From the NCBI GenBank assembly GCA_021780495.1, contig JAJXYO010000048.1, positions 29,909 to 93,908 of the forward strand: 64,000 nt of DNA. Direction: 5' to 3'. Under the pieces are notes generated by a model. The model had not been told where the DNA came from. It saw nothing but the letters and a program-made list of their open reading frames with translations, and searched no databases. Source of the stretch: Deltaproteobacteria bacterium (GTDB lineage Bacteria > Desulfobacterota > Desulfuromonadia > Geobacterales > Pseudopelobacteraceae). This document shows positions 35,383-43,959 of the stretch, piece by piece (position 1 is the first letter of the stretch; each line of letters begins with the position of its first letter). A program made the translations under genes and the position numbers.

Positions 35383-36612
35383 CTATGGCGGAGTTCCGGG
35401 CGGGATCTTGTTGCAAGCGCTCATCCCCTGTTTTGCCGTGGGCAGGCTCCGCAGGAAGAGCACGGCCAGGGGCGGCAGGGTAACCAGAAAGGCGTACAGC
35501 AGATAGTGAAAGGCGTGGCTGACCCCGAACCGGTCGGCCAGCGTGCCCACCAGCGGTCCGCTGCAGACGAACAGCAGACGGAAGCAGAGCGACTGCAGCG
35601 ACAGGATGCCGGCCCGGTTGGCTGAGGGGCACTCTTTTTGCGTGAGATTGAGCATCATCGGCCCCCTGAGCCCTCTCATGCTGGTCAGCAGGTAATAGAA
35701 CAGAAAGCCCCACAATCCGCCGATGGTCCCCAGCCCGAAATACCCCACTACGATCAGGGACAGAAACAGCAGCAGCATGAACCGGTCGCCCAGGTACGCG
35801 CTGATACGATGACTGGTCAGTGAAAAGAACGCCACCGTCAGGTTGGCCCCGCTCCAGACTGGGCCGAACCAGGTCAGCGGCACACCCGCGTGCTGCATGT
35901 AGGGCTGGATCAGCCAGACCGGGTAAAACGAGGCGATCCCCAGTAGCGAGTTAAGCAGGATCGTGTAGCGCAGGAGCTTGTTCTCCACGAAGGCATAACG
36001 TGTCGAGTGCCACGCCTCTGCCAGATGACTGGCGGGCGAACCCACGATATTCCTGGGCGGCTCGACCATCGCGCGGGTCAGGAGCAGGGCCAGCAGCCAG
36101 ACCCCTACCTGCAGGACGAACGGCAGCACCGGCGCATAGGCATAAAATACGCCGGCGAAGACCGCCCCCAGCGCCTCGCCGCCCTGGGCAAAACCGCTCA
36201 TGCGCCCCTGATGCCGGGCATAGTTCTGCTCCGAGCCGTCTGCCTTGAGGGTCTCGTACAGCAGTGCGCTGTCCGAACCGCTGATGAATGCCAGGGAGAT
36301 CCCCAGCAGGATCTCGGCTGCCATGACATGCGCAAAGGTCGTCGCCACCGTATAGATGCCCCAGCCGGCCATGCCGAGCAGAGAGGCCAGGGTCAGGGCT
36401 ACCCGGTAGCCGATGCGGTCGCTGACGTAGCCACTGGGATACTCCATCACCACCATCACGACCGAGAGGATGCCCTGCAGCAGGAGGATCCGGGTCAGGG
36501 ACAAGCCGATATGATCTTTCCAGAACAGCGTGATGATCGCCATCGGGAAGAGGGTCATCTGCAGGAAGGAAAAGGCATACAGCTTGGTTATGTTGCTTCG
36601 GACGGTTTTCAT
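35383..36612 (-). CDS. major facilitator superfamily transporter
   Basis: A 409-residue membrane protein with about 12 hydrophobic segments and the MFS loop GYVSDRIGYRVAL between helices 2 and 3. The start at 36612 has TGAGG six bases upstream; the longer frame adds a non-hydrophobic, Cys-rich stretch unlikely to be translated. It resembles drug/metabolite exporters, but the substrate is not evident. It lies 118 bases upstream of the FIST gene on the same strand and may or may not share its transcript. Confidence 0.8.
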   Translation of the reverse strand: MKTVRSNITKLYAFSFLQMTLFPMAIITLFWKDHIGLSLTRILLLQGILSVVMVVMEYPSGYVSDRIGYRVALTLASLLGMAGWGIYTVATTFAHVMAAEILLGISLAFISGSDSALLYETLKADGSEQNYARHQGRMSGFAQGGEALGAVFAGVFYAYAPVLPFVLQVGVWLLALLLTRAMVEPPRNIVGSPASHLAEAWHSTRYAFVENKLLRYTILLNSLLGIASFYPVWLIQPYMQHAGVPLTWFGPVWSGANLTVAFFSLTSHRISAYLGDRFMLLLFLSLIVVGYFGLGTIGGLWGFLFYYLLTSMRGLRGPMMLNLTQKECPSANRAGILSLQSLCFRLLFVCSGPLVGTLADRFGVSHAFHYLLYAFLVTLPPLAVLFLRSLPTAKQGMSACNKIPPGTPP

Positions 36613-36813
36613 GATGACCTCAGGCAACCCAATATCCGACGTGTGGTGAGGACAATCTCCGCAGCGTGGCCTTTCTCTGCATCCCGTCAGCGTTCGCTGC
36701 CATGGCGCCCCAACACCAATCAACCCTTCAATATCGGCAGGTTGCGTGTAATTTAGATGCCGTGCCTCTGTGAGGCCGGTGCGCCGTTACTTATAATAAT
36801 ATCGTTTTATTTA

Positions 36814-36829
36814 TGGCATCCATGTTGCA
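36814..36829 (+). promoter_or_regulatory. sigma-54 promoter of the FIST/roadblock operon
   Basis: TGGCATCCATGTTGCA has exact GG-N10-GC spacing and a TTGCA -12 box. Transcription would start near 36840 and run through the GEMM riboswitch before the first gene at 37198. A TATAAT at about 36875 is a possible second promoter. Confidence 0.75.
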
Positions 36830-37017
36830 AATACAACCCCGTAACAGCAGGAACACCACCTGGTAATGGCGTATAATATTGATGTTATCATGCCGGTCGT
36901 TCAAAAAATATTGTTTTACACTTCACCACATCGATTGCAGGTCAGCGCAATGCAGATCGGGACAAAGAAGTAAAGAAACCACAAAAGAGGTCCTTTTTGC
37001 AACGGGCAATGACAAAA

Positions 37018-37106
37018 CCAGGCGTGCCGAAATGGTAAAACCCGGGTAACCGGGTGACACAAAGCTACCATCCGCAATGATGCGGATAGAGGGGCTGCCG
37101 AAGCGA
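37018..37106 (+). promoter_or_regulatory. GEMM (cyclic-dinucleotide) riboswitch ahead of the FIST operon
   Basis: The core GGTAAA, then ACCCGG-GTAA-CCGGGT (a hairpin with a GNRA loop), then GACACAAAGCTACC, a second hairpin ATCCGCA/TGCGGAT and GGGGCTGCCGAAG follow the GEMM-I layout. An intrinsic terminator lies 27 bases downstream. The base matching position 20 of the Vibrio Vc2 RNA appears to be G, which favours cyclic di-GMP over cGAMP, though this rests on alignment by eye. Confidence 0.75.
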
Positions 37107-37133
37107 CGAATAAAGCATAGCTATCATCCAGCT

Positions 37134-37166
37134 AGCCTGCCTTCTTCAGCGGCAGGCTATTTTTTT
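37134..37166 (+). terminator. riboswitch-controlled intrinsic terminator
   Basis: AGCCTGCC and GGCAGGCT form a stem with a nine-base loop followed by seven T. It lies between the GEMM aptamer and the first gene, so it is the expression platform. Confidence 0.85.
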
Positions 37167-37197
37167 GTTGTAACATCTTGATTTCATGGGGGGGGAT

Positions 37198-38592
37198 ATG
37201 GCGGGTAAAATCAGAGAGATGATAGATTTTGTTCTCAGGCAGAGAGCGGCAGGCAACCCGATGCTGGAAAAAATCATCAAAACCAAAATGATTCTGAAAG
37301 GTATCAATCCAAGCAAGTACACACCGCTGTCCGACGACGACCCGGAGGTATTGCAGCAGCTGGAAGGCATGTCGATGGAGCTCGGCTATCTCTGCCGGGA
37401 GGCCTCTGCCCCTGCCCCTGGCGAACAATCCGGCGACAGCGACCCGGCAACGGTCACCCATCCGGCCAAAAAAGTCCAACGGCTGGATTTTATTACAGCA
37501 CATTCATCGCAAGACACCATTGACGAAATCACGCGCGATATCAGCGATCAATTAGTTCTGTTCGACACAAAGCTCCTGATGTTCTTTGCGTCTTCAAAAT
37601 ATGCCCCTGCCGAAATTAGCCGGAAGATGCAGGAGGCCTTCCCGTCTGCGCTTGTGTTCGGTTGTTCGACCGCCGGCGAGATTGTCACCGGCCGGATGCT
37701 GGACGAGTCTGTGGTCGTGATGGGGTTCAACGACGAATCTCTTCTGGATGCAAAAATTGAGATCATTGAAGATCTCAAGGACCCGGAGGGGGTTAAAAAG
37801 GCCTGTGATGCCTTTGCGAACCACTTTGGGGAATCGGTTGCCGGTATGGCCTCGCGCGAGTATGTGGGAATCATCCTGGTTGACGGATTAAGCGGCACTG
37901 AAGAGAACCTGATCGAAACCATCGGCGACCTGACGAATGTCGTATTCATTGGCGGCTCTGCCGGAGATGACCTGAAATTCAAAGCCACCCATCTGTATGC
38001 CAATGGGAAAACCTACAGCAATGCGGCCATAGTGGCGTTACTCAAACCCGGGACGGACTTTACCTTTATCAAGACGCAGAGCTTCCGGGATCTGGGCACA
38101 TGCCTGGAAGTCACCAAGGCCGATGAAGCCAGCCGGACTGTGATTGAATTCAACGGTAAACCCGCGGCTGTGGCCTATGCCGAAGCGGTCAACAGCCCGG
38201 TCGCGGAGGCCTCGAACCGCTTCATGCACAATCCGGTCGGCCTCCTGGTGGATGACGAGCCCTATGTCCGGAGTCCTCAGCAGATCAGGGACAATGGCAG
38301 CATGGCATTCTATTGCGGCGTCCGGCAGGGGATGGAGCTGTCGCTGCTCGAATCGACGGACATCATCGAGGATACCCGCGCCGCCATCAACAAGGCCAGG
38401 GAGGAATCCGGCAGAATCATCGGCATAGTAAATTTCAATTGCATCCTGAGGACGCTGGAACTGAAACAGAAGAATTTGACCAAGGAGTATGGCGAGCTGT
38501 TTGCGAAGGTCCCAACCGTTGGCTTCAGCACCTACGGCGAGCAGTACATCGGCCATATAAACCAGACCGCGACCATGCTTGTCTTCACCTAG
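37198..38592 (+). CDS. FIST-domain sensory protein
   Basis: A 464-residue protein with an N-terminal helical extension (about 1-95) not found in the other FIST protein, followed by FIST N (KLLMFFASSKYAP, VFGCSTAGEI) and FIST C (IIGIVNFNCIL, VGFSTYGEQY). The start at 37198 is used because the G-rich run just before it can act as a ribosome-binding site; the ATG at 37186 has none. It is the first gene of a seven-gene operon behind a sigma-54 promoter and a GEMM riboswitch, so its synthesis should follow cyclic-dinucleotide levels. It probably supplies the ligand-sensing part of that signalling module. Confidence 0.8.
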   Translation: MAGKIREMIDFVLRQRAAGNPMLEKIIKTKMILKGINPSKYTPLSDDDPEVLQQLEGMSMELGYLCREASAPAPGEQSGDSDPATVTHPAKKVQRLDFITAHSSQDTIDEITRDISDQLVLFDTKLLMFFASSKYAPAEISRKMQEAFPSALVFGCSTAGEIVTGRMLDESVVVMGFNDESLLDAKIEIIEDLKDPEGVKKACDAFANHFGESVAGMASREYVGIILVDGLSGTEENLIETIGDLTNVVFIGGSAGDDLKFKATHLYANGKTYSNAAIVALLKPGTDFTFIKTQSFRDLGTCLEVTKADEASRTVIEFNGKPAAVAYAEAVNSPVAEASNRFMHNPVGLLVDDEPYVRSPQQIRDNGSMAFYCGVRQGMELSLLESTDIIEDTRAAINKAREESGRIIGIVNFNCILRTLELKQKNLTKEYGELFAKVPTVGFSTYGEQYIGHINQTATMLVFT

Positions 38593-38681
38593 GGCGTTCA
38601 CAGGCAACCCCGCCAGACCGGATAGCAGGCACGTCACATTCTATGGTTATGCAATAAGATGCAGATACGAGGAGGACACCC

Positions 38682-39479
38682 ATGCCGAACAGAGCCGAGC
38701 GCTTGCAGGTCACCGACACTACACATTTTTTGAAGGGCAGCCTTTCCCTGACAAACATCACGGACCTTGTCCAGTTTCTGGCTGCCAGCTACAAAAGCGG
38801 GATGATTCATCTGACCAGACATCCTGGGGGGGTCGAGGGCAAGATCTTTTTTCTGGCCGGGACGATCACCAACGTCACCACCGATACGTTATCAGGACTG
38901 GATGCCCTGTCAGATATCCTGAACTGGAATCAAGGCGAGTTTCAATACAACCCGGATGTCACCTCAATCGACAAGAATGTCGGGCTCTCGGTGCAGCATG
39001 CCATCATCGAGGCGGCTGTATTGTACGACCATCGCAGCGAGGTTGTTAAACAAGAATCAACAACACATACAGGCACAACTATCGATGTCACATCAGACGA
39101 AAGGAGTACTGAAATGGAAACCAGCCAACGTGATTCAACGACGGTGTTGAACGATCTGTTAATGATTCCGGGAATAGACGCCGTTGTCGTGGTCGGAAGA
39201 GACGGATTCGTCATTGAATCTGCCGGCAACAGCAGCCGAATCAACATCGATGAACTGGGGGCATCCCTGGCTCATGCCAGCAATGCCATCGAGGAAATGG
39301 GCAGTGAGCTGAAGGTAAACACGTTTCAGGACATGTTTATCGAATACGGCAAGGCGGTCATCATGTGCAGACCCATCGGTGACGCCATTGCGGCGGTTAT
39401 CGCCCCGGACGCCTCGAAACTGGGCATCATCAGACACAAGACCAAGAAATACTTTGAAGAGCTTGCCCTATTATTCTAG
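38682..39479 (+). CDS. DUF4388 (PATAN) and roadblock/LC7 domain protein
   Basis: A 265-residue protein with an N-terminal DUF4388/PATAN-like domain (LKGSLSLTNITDLVQFLA, then IFFLAGTITNV) and a C-terminal roadblock/LC7 domain (about 148-262, beginning LNDLLMIPGIDAVVVVGRDG). Roadblock proteins partner small GTPases or MinD/ParA-type ATPases in bacterial motility and polarity (MglB is the model). GGAGG lies seven bases before the ATG. It is one of up to three roadblock-like proteins in this operon, which also encodes a MinD-like ATPase. Confidence 0.78.
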   Translation: MPNRAERLQVTDTTHFLKGSLSLTNITDLVQFLAASYKSGMIHLTRHPGGVEGKIFFLAGTITNVTTDTLSGLDALSDILNWNQGEFQYNPDVTSIDKNVGLSVQHAIIEAAVLYDHRSEVVKQESTTHTGTTIDVTSDERSTEMETSQRDSTTVLNDLLMIPGIDAVVVVGRDGFVIESAGNSSRINIDELGASLAHASNAIEEMGSELKVNTFQDMFIEYGKAVIMCRPIGDAIAAVIAPDASKLGIIRHKTKKYFEELALLF

Positions 39480-39492
39480 GAGGTAGCGATTA

Positions 39493-40008
39493 ATGTCACT
39501 GAAATTGGATTTCAGCTTGGATAATGACACCTTCCGTCATTATTTAAACGGGCATGCCGTCGTGATGCATTCCCATCACTATCTGGCGTTGATGACAAAA
39601 CTGGCAGAAGAGTTCGACACCATCGGCGGGCCGCAGCTGCTCAAGGATGTTGTGGAAGAGAGCATGTGGGCGGTATTCAACGACTACGTCACCCAGAACA
39701 ACCAGAGCACTCCATTGCAGAGATGCAACGTCGGCAGGGAATACTATTCCGTCTACGGCCTGGGCAAGATGAAGGTGGCCGGTACCGAAAACGGTGGCGA
39801 GGTGTGCCTGATCAGGTCGCATATCGACGAAGGCTGGATCAGAAAATGGGGCCGCCATACCAAGCCGATAAATCACTTCACCTGTGGCTACATTGCCGCC
39901 ATGTTCGCGGTGGCCTTCAATAAACCGGCAAAAAGCTACACGGTGGTTGAAACGGCAAGTATGGCCGTCACGGGGGCTGAAGGTACATTTATCGTTACGT
40001 TATCATGA
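39493..40008 (+). CDS. V4R-like small-molecule-binding domain protein (tentative)
   Basis: A 171-residue soluble protein with AGGAGG upstream of its ATG, 14 bases after the previous stop. The C-terminal part (GYIAAMFAVAF then ETASMAVTGAEGTFIVT) resembles the V4R (4-vinyl reductase-like) ligand-binding domain. The family call is weak. The next gene appears to encode a distant relative, so the two may form a heterodimer. Confidence 0.5.
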   Translation: MSLKLDFSLDNDTFRHYLNGHAVVMHSHHYLALMTKLAEEFDTIGGPQLLKDVVEESMWAVFNDYVTQNNQSTPLQRCNVGREYYSVYGLGKMKVAGTENGGEVCLIRSHIDEGWIRKWGRHTKPINHFTCGYIAAMFAVAFNKPAKSYTVVETASMAVTGAEGTFIVTLS

Positions 40009-40026
40009 AATCGAAGGAGCACTGCA

Positions 40027-40608
40027 ATGACCGTTATGCGAGATACTGTCGTAAAGTCCCTTGCCAAAATCAACATCCAGGGCGATGAAAACGGCTTGAT
40101 ACCGGAATACGACGTTCTGGTCAACCAGCTCCCGGCCGCCCTGTTAAATCTGTTTTCCGAAAGGCTCATGGCCGCGGCGCCGCCTGAGCGCAAGGCAACC
40201 GTTGCGGACGGCCTGGTCAGGGCGGCCTATGAATGCGGCTACCATACCGGCTGCGGCATCATAACGTCTGAGGCCTTTAACGATGTAGTCCTGCCGATGG
40301 TAACAGAGGGGGAAAAGGACATCCTGCGGGGGGCCTTTGCGGCCTTCACCGCCTGGGGCTGGGCCAAATCAGGCATTGTGCAGCTCAAAGACGGCGAGCG
40401 CATGGTTATCCGCGCCAACGATTATTACGAAGCCGACAGCGGTGGCGACGGTCTGCGGGCATATATGCTGCGGGGCTTGTGCCAGGCCTTCTTCGACCTG
40501 ACCTATGCCGACCCGTACCCCAACGGCATGGATACCTTTGTCTGCCAGCAGACCAAAGGGATCGAGGCCGGCGACCCGCACGGCGAATTTGTCGTGACCA
40601 AAAAATAG
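40027..40608 (+). CDS. V4R-like domain protein, relative of the preceding gene (tentative)
   Basis: A 193-residue soluble protein with AAGGAG upstream, 18 bases after the previous gene. It has a CGYHTGCGI motif (about 76-84) of the kind seen in V4R domains and a C-terminal half (GLCQAFFDLTYADPYPNGMDTFVC) comparable in layout to its neighbour. The Cys and His residues might bind a metal or ligand. No function is known. Confidence 0.5.
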   Translation: MTVMRDTVVKSLAKINIQGDENGLIPEYDVLVNQLPAALLNLFSERLMAAAPPERKATVADGLVRAAYECGYHTGCGIITSEAFNDVVLPMVTEGEKDILRGAFAAFTAWGWAKSGIVQLKDGERMVIRANDYYEADSGGDGLRAYMLRGLCQAFFDLTYADPYPNGMDTFVCQQTKGIEAGDPHGEFVVTKK

Positions 40609-40661
40609 GTGGCGTTTGCGACGTTTGGCAGTGAACAAAATTGCCAGCAATGAGAAACCAT

Positions 40662-41558
40662 ATGATGAACTCCAGTGAAAAACTCCCTGTTGTCGATTTC
40701 CTGAAAAATGCCGCAGGACTGAGCTGGAGCGGCATGTTGCGCGCCAACCTTGCCGGAAAACGGGTTGGCGTGGTCGTCATGCACCAGGGTCGTGTGGCCT
40801 GGGCGGTCAGCGATAGCCTGGCCGAGGATTTCAGCTCCGTGCTGGAGCGGGTCGGCCTCGTCTCCCGGGACAAGCTCATGGCCGCCAATCACGCCCTTCA
40901 ATCCCAGCGTTCCCAAGGGAACAAACTGAGCCTCGGGGCACTGCTGGTGGAGGAATGCCTGATCTCCACAACGCTCCTGCGGACCTGCTTCAAAACCCAT
41001 GTGACGGCCGCCATCGCATCCCTGGTCGAGACCCCCCTGCTTTCCCTGCAGGCCGAAAATGAAACCGTGGCGGTCGATACGGACCTATTGTTCCATCTGG
41101 GCGAAGTACTCCCCGGCACCGGGCCGGGCCTCATCCTCCCGCCCCCCGCCCGCCCGGCAGCGCGGCGCATGGGGTCAGCGACAGGCATGACAAAGGACGA
41201 ACTGCTGACCGGACTGGCCTCACTGCCTGGTTACCGTTATTCGTTTATTGCCGATACGGATGGTAACCTGCTGACATGCCATCGGGACGATGCGGTCCAG
41301 GTAGAGTTGGAACGCATCATCCCGAAGGCCCTGGCCTGGCTCTCCTCAGCCTGTACGATCTCTGAGGAAACGGAGATGGGGCTGGTGGTATCCTCTTTTC
41401 TGCACGGGGAAACGGGATCGTTGTTTGCCCAGATGACCGACGCAACCAACCGCTTTTTCGTAGCAGTATCGTTCAGTCCGGACGGCAAGCTGGGTGTCAT
41501 CAAACACAAGATCTCGGAACTCATACCAACGGTCCGGAGATTCACCAACGTATTATAA
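40662..41558 (+). CDS. two-domain protein with N-terminal PATAN-like and C-terminal roadblock-like parts
   Basis: About 298 residues. The N-terminal half (SWSGMLRANLAGKRVGVVVMHQGRVAWAVS, LGALLVEECLIS) resembles DUF4388/PATAN-type modules; the C-terminal half (YRYSFIADTDGNLLTC then LGVIKHKISELIPTV) resembles roadblock/LC7 folds like that of the gene at 38682. The start is uncertain: TTG 40641, ATG 40650, ATG 40662 and ATG 40665 are all in frame, with GAGAA favouring 40662. It precedes a MinD-like ATPase gene by 18 bases. Confidence 0.6.
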   Translation: MMNSSEKLPVVDFLKNAAGLSWSGMLRANLAGKRVGVVVMHQGRVAWAVSDSLAEDFSSVLERVGLVSRDKLMAANHALQSQRSQGNKLSLGALLVEECLISTTLLRTCFKTHVTAAIASLVETPLLSLQAENETVAVDTDLLFHLGEVLPGTGPGLILPPPARPAARRMGSATGMTKDELLTGLASLPGYRYSFIADTDGNLLTCHRDDAVQVELERIIPKALAWLSSACTISEETEMGLVVSSFLHGETGSLFAQMTDATNRFFVAVSFSPDGKLGVIKHKISELIPTVRRFTNVL

Positions 41559-41576
41559 ATAGATCGGAGAGACGAT

Positions 41577-42392
41577 ATGGCACACATTCTTTCCATAGTC
41601 AGTTCAAAGGGGGGAGCCGGCAAAACCACGGTAGCGCTGAACCTTGCCGTGGCACTGGCCGAAGGCGGCGACAACACCCTGCTGGTGGATGTTGATCCAC
41701 TCGGCGCGATCGGATTTTCACTTGCGCAGAGCGATACCGAATGGCGGGGACTGGCTGAATGCATGCTGGATCAACTGTCGATCGATGAGATCATCATGCC
41801 GACAAAACTGCCGACCCTTTCGTTACTGCCGCGGGGGCGGCTGGACCCGCTCGATGTAGGTATCTACGAGGAGCTGCTCCATTCTTCGACAGCACTGCGC
41901 GATGTCATCGCCGCCGTGGAACAACGATTCCGTTACATTATTATCGACACCCCCTCCGGTCTGGGGATTATCACCAGGGCGGCCTTGTCCGTCAGCAACC
42001 TCGTCCTTCTGCCGCTACAGGCCGAACCTCTGGCCCTGCGATCGATCTCGCAAACCCTGCGGGTGCTGATGCACGTCAAGGAGCATGAAAACCCGAATCT
42101 GGAGTTAGTGGGCATCCTCGCGACCATGGTTCAATTGCACAAGGACGCGTCCTTCAACATCATGACAACGGTATGGGAATCGTTCAGCGGCGTGCTGGAA
42201 ACGTACATTCCGCGAGCGGACGTCTTCGGCACCGCCAGTGAGAAGGGATTACCCATCGCCTTCCTGCCGGGACAATACTCTCCGGAGGCCGCCAGATTCC
42301 AGCTGCTGGTCACAGAGATCAAAGGCATCATCCAGGGCCTGGGTGGTGTGACAGGAGAAACCGATGAAAGACCGCAACGCGAACTCATATGA
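41577..42392 (+). CDS. ParA/MinD-family ATPase
   Basis: A 271-residue deviant-Walker ATPase with SSKGGAGKTTVALNLA (about 9-24), LLVDVDPLGAIGFSL and IIIDTPSGLG (Walker B). There is no obvious C-terminal amphipathic membrane helix, so it is closer to cytoplasmic ParA/MinD-like positioning ATPases than to MinD itself. No parB gene or parS-like repeats are nearby, so chromosome partition is unlikely. With roadblock proteins on both sides, it may position or switch a signalling complex (inference). It overlaps the next gene by 29 bases. Confidence 0.83.
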   Translation: MAHILSIVSSKGGAGKTTVALNLAVALAEGGDNTLLVDVDPLGAIGFSLAQSDTEWRGLAECMLDQLSIDEIIMPTKLPTLSLLPRGRLDPLDVGIYEELLHSSTALRDVIAAVEQRFRYIIIDTPSGLGIITRAALSVSNLVLLPLQAEPLALRSISQTLRVLMHVKEHENPNLELVGILATMVQLHKDASFNIMTTVWESFSGVLETYIPRADVFGTASEKGLPIAFLPGQYSPEAARFQLLVTEIKGIIQGLGGVTGETDERPQRELI

Positions 42393-42963
42393 TCTGAAAC
42401 AGGCGCAGCAGATCCTCAACGCCCTGTTTCCGTCAGCGGAAGGCTCCACGCCGGAGAAACAGATTCCGGTTCAGGCCCCGCGCTACCTGCAGCTGTCAAA
42501 AGCCTTCCCTGCCCGCATGGCCTCATTGCCAGCGGCCATTCCCGCCGGGAGCCTGCCGGCGATTATCGAGGCGACGGGCGAGGACCACCCCCATCAATTT
42601 TCCAACTGGGAAGGGTGCATCGCCTGGTGCATGAGCCTGACACGGGCCGAATCCGTGTTCGTCGTGGATTCGCAGGGTTTTATTATCGCCAACAGAGGAA
42701 GAATCCCCGGGCAGGGCTTCGAAGCCGTGGGCGCCGAACTGATCTGCTCGATAGAACAACTGGAAAGGGTCGCACCGGATGCGGGGAAACTTTTATGGCT
42801 CGATCTGGATTTCGATAAAAGCCGGGTGGCCGGCTTCATCACCCCCCCGGTTGACGCGGAATACTACGTGGTAGGCTTGATAGCCCCTGATACCGCCGCG
42901 TTCCATTCCAACAAATGGAAAATCACCCGGGACATCCTCGAAAACCTGCCTAACCTGGATTAA
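42364..42963 (+). CDS. roadblock-like protein ending the MinD operon (tentative)
   Basis: A 199-residue protein whose start overlaps the ATPase gene. After an N-terminal linker, VFVVDSQGFIIANRGRIPGQG (split across about 97-117) is the strand-turn-strand start of a roadblock/LC7-like fold, and the rest (YYVVGLIAPDTAAF) fits its final strands. It would be the third such domain in the operon. The fold assignment is by pattern only. Confidence 0.5.
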   Translation: MKDRNANSYDLKQAQQILNALFPSAEGSTPEKQIPVQAPRYLQLSKAFPARMASLPAAIPAGSLPAIIEATGEDHPHQFSNWEGCIAWCMSLTRAESVFVVDSQGFIIANRGRIPGQGFEAVGAELICSIEQLERVAPDAGKLLWLDLDFDKSRVAGFITPPVDAEYYVVGLIAPDTAAFHSNKWKITRDILENLPNLD

Positions 42964-43019
42964 GAGGCGTGCCGTTCAACCTTTTGCTAGCGGTTGCGCC
43001 GTGAGAAACAGGCCGTGAT

Positions 43020-43526
43020 TCATTCCTGGGCGAGGGACAGGCCTGTTTCGGCAAAGTATCTCCGTATCAACAGGTTATGCAGCGGGAAGCCGAGCTCGAC
43101 CGGTTTCTTTATCAGGGCTATCTCCTGTGTCTCTGACGATGAAAACGGCTTCAGGCAAACGAGCGGCTGCCTCAGGGCCAGGCCGCTGATGACCAGGGTA
43201 TTGTCCAGCCCGTTCTGGACATCGTACAGGCTGATTTCATCGGCAGAGATCTGTATGCCGGTTTCCTCGCATAGCTCGCGCCGGGCCCCCTCCTGCCAGG
43301 TTTCGCCCAGATCCAGGTAGCCTCCCGGCAACACCAGCTTCCCTTTTTGCGGCTCGATATTTCTCCTGGCCACTACCAGCCCGTCTCCCACCGGCACAAG
43401 CAGCACGACCACCGGGATGGGATTCAGGTAACTCTTGTTGCCGCACGCATGGCAGGTAACCGGCCGCAAGGTGGCGTCGGGGAAGCGGGCACCGCAATAC
43501 GAACAGCAGGAATTTTTTTCATACAT
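43020..43526 (-). CDS. NUDIX hydrolase with N-terminal zinc ribbon
   Basis: A 168-residue protein. CSYCG and CHACG near the N-terminus (about 8-30) form a zinc ribbon, and the Nudix box is complete (GGYLDLGETWQEGARRELCEE is its core, starting near residue 68). It hydrolyses a nucleoside-diphosphate-linked substrate, perhaps NADH or a nucleotide sugar, as similar zinc-ribbon Nudix proteins do. It is convergent with the roadblock operon and divergent from the mycofactocin operon. Link to either is not shown. Confidence 0.87.
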   Translation of the reverse strand: MYEKNSCCSYCGARFPDATLRPVTCHACGNKSYLNPIPVVVLLVPVGDGLVVARRNIEPQKGKLVLPGGYLDLGETWQEGARRELCEETGIQISADEISLYDVQNGLDNTLVISGLALRQPLVCLKPFSSSETQEIALIKKPVELGFPLHNLLIRRYFAETGLSLAQE

Positions 43527-43717
43527 GGGACACCCTTCCCTCTACGTAGATATACTGTTGTCCGGCTGGATGCCCTCGCTCCCCTGCTGGCGGAGGACGC
43601 AAAACAGGCGGGTCCGGGTCTGGTCGATGCACAGGTTTCGGTACACACAAAGACATGCAGGCTTTGTTCCCATATCGCCATCTTGCGCCGGACCTGCAAA
43701 ACAGAGGTTTAAAATAC

Positions 43718-43731
43718 TGTAGATAATATCC
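43718..43731 (+). promoter_or_regulatory. candidate activator site ahead of the mycofactocin operon
   Basis: TGTAGATAATATCC is identical to 20629-20642 ahead of the iron ADH. It sits 150 bases upstream of the sigma-54 promoter. ATTTGCTACACA (43743-43754), also found at 19093-19104, follows and supplies a CTACA half-site. Confidence 0.55.
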
Positions 43732-43880
43732 TCATTGCTGCTATTTGCTACACATAACGGGTCATGTCGCTTAATCCCCCGATTACATTGTGCCCTTTTT
43801 CTCTACACCACCCGTGGGGCATATCAGGACACCCGGTATGAACCAATTGAAATTACTATTTAAATCAGCGTTATATTTAT

Positions 43881-43896
43881 TGGCATTGCCGTTGCA
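43881..43896 (+). promoter_or_regulatory. sigma-54 promoter of the mycofactocin operon
   Basis: TGGCATTGCCGTTGCA has exact GG-N10-GC spacing with a TTGCA -12 box. Transcription would start near 43907, about 53 bases ahead of mftA. Confidence 0.83.
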
Positions 43897-43959
43897 ATAA
43901 AGAAGCACATACCACAGCGCATCCGGTAACGGTGCGACAAAGAATGAAAGGAGAATACC

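Noticed and set aside
41577..42392. Chromosome or plasmid partition locus
   Set aside because: There is a ParA/MinD-like ATPase but no ParB, no parS-like repeats and no replication gene nearby.
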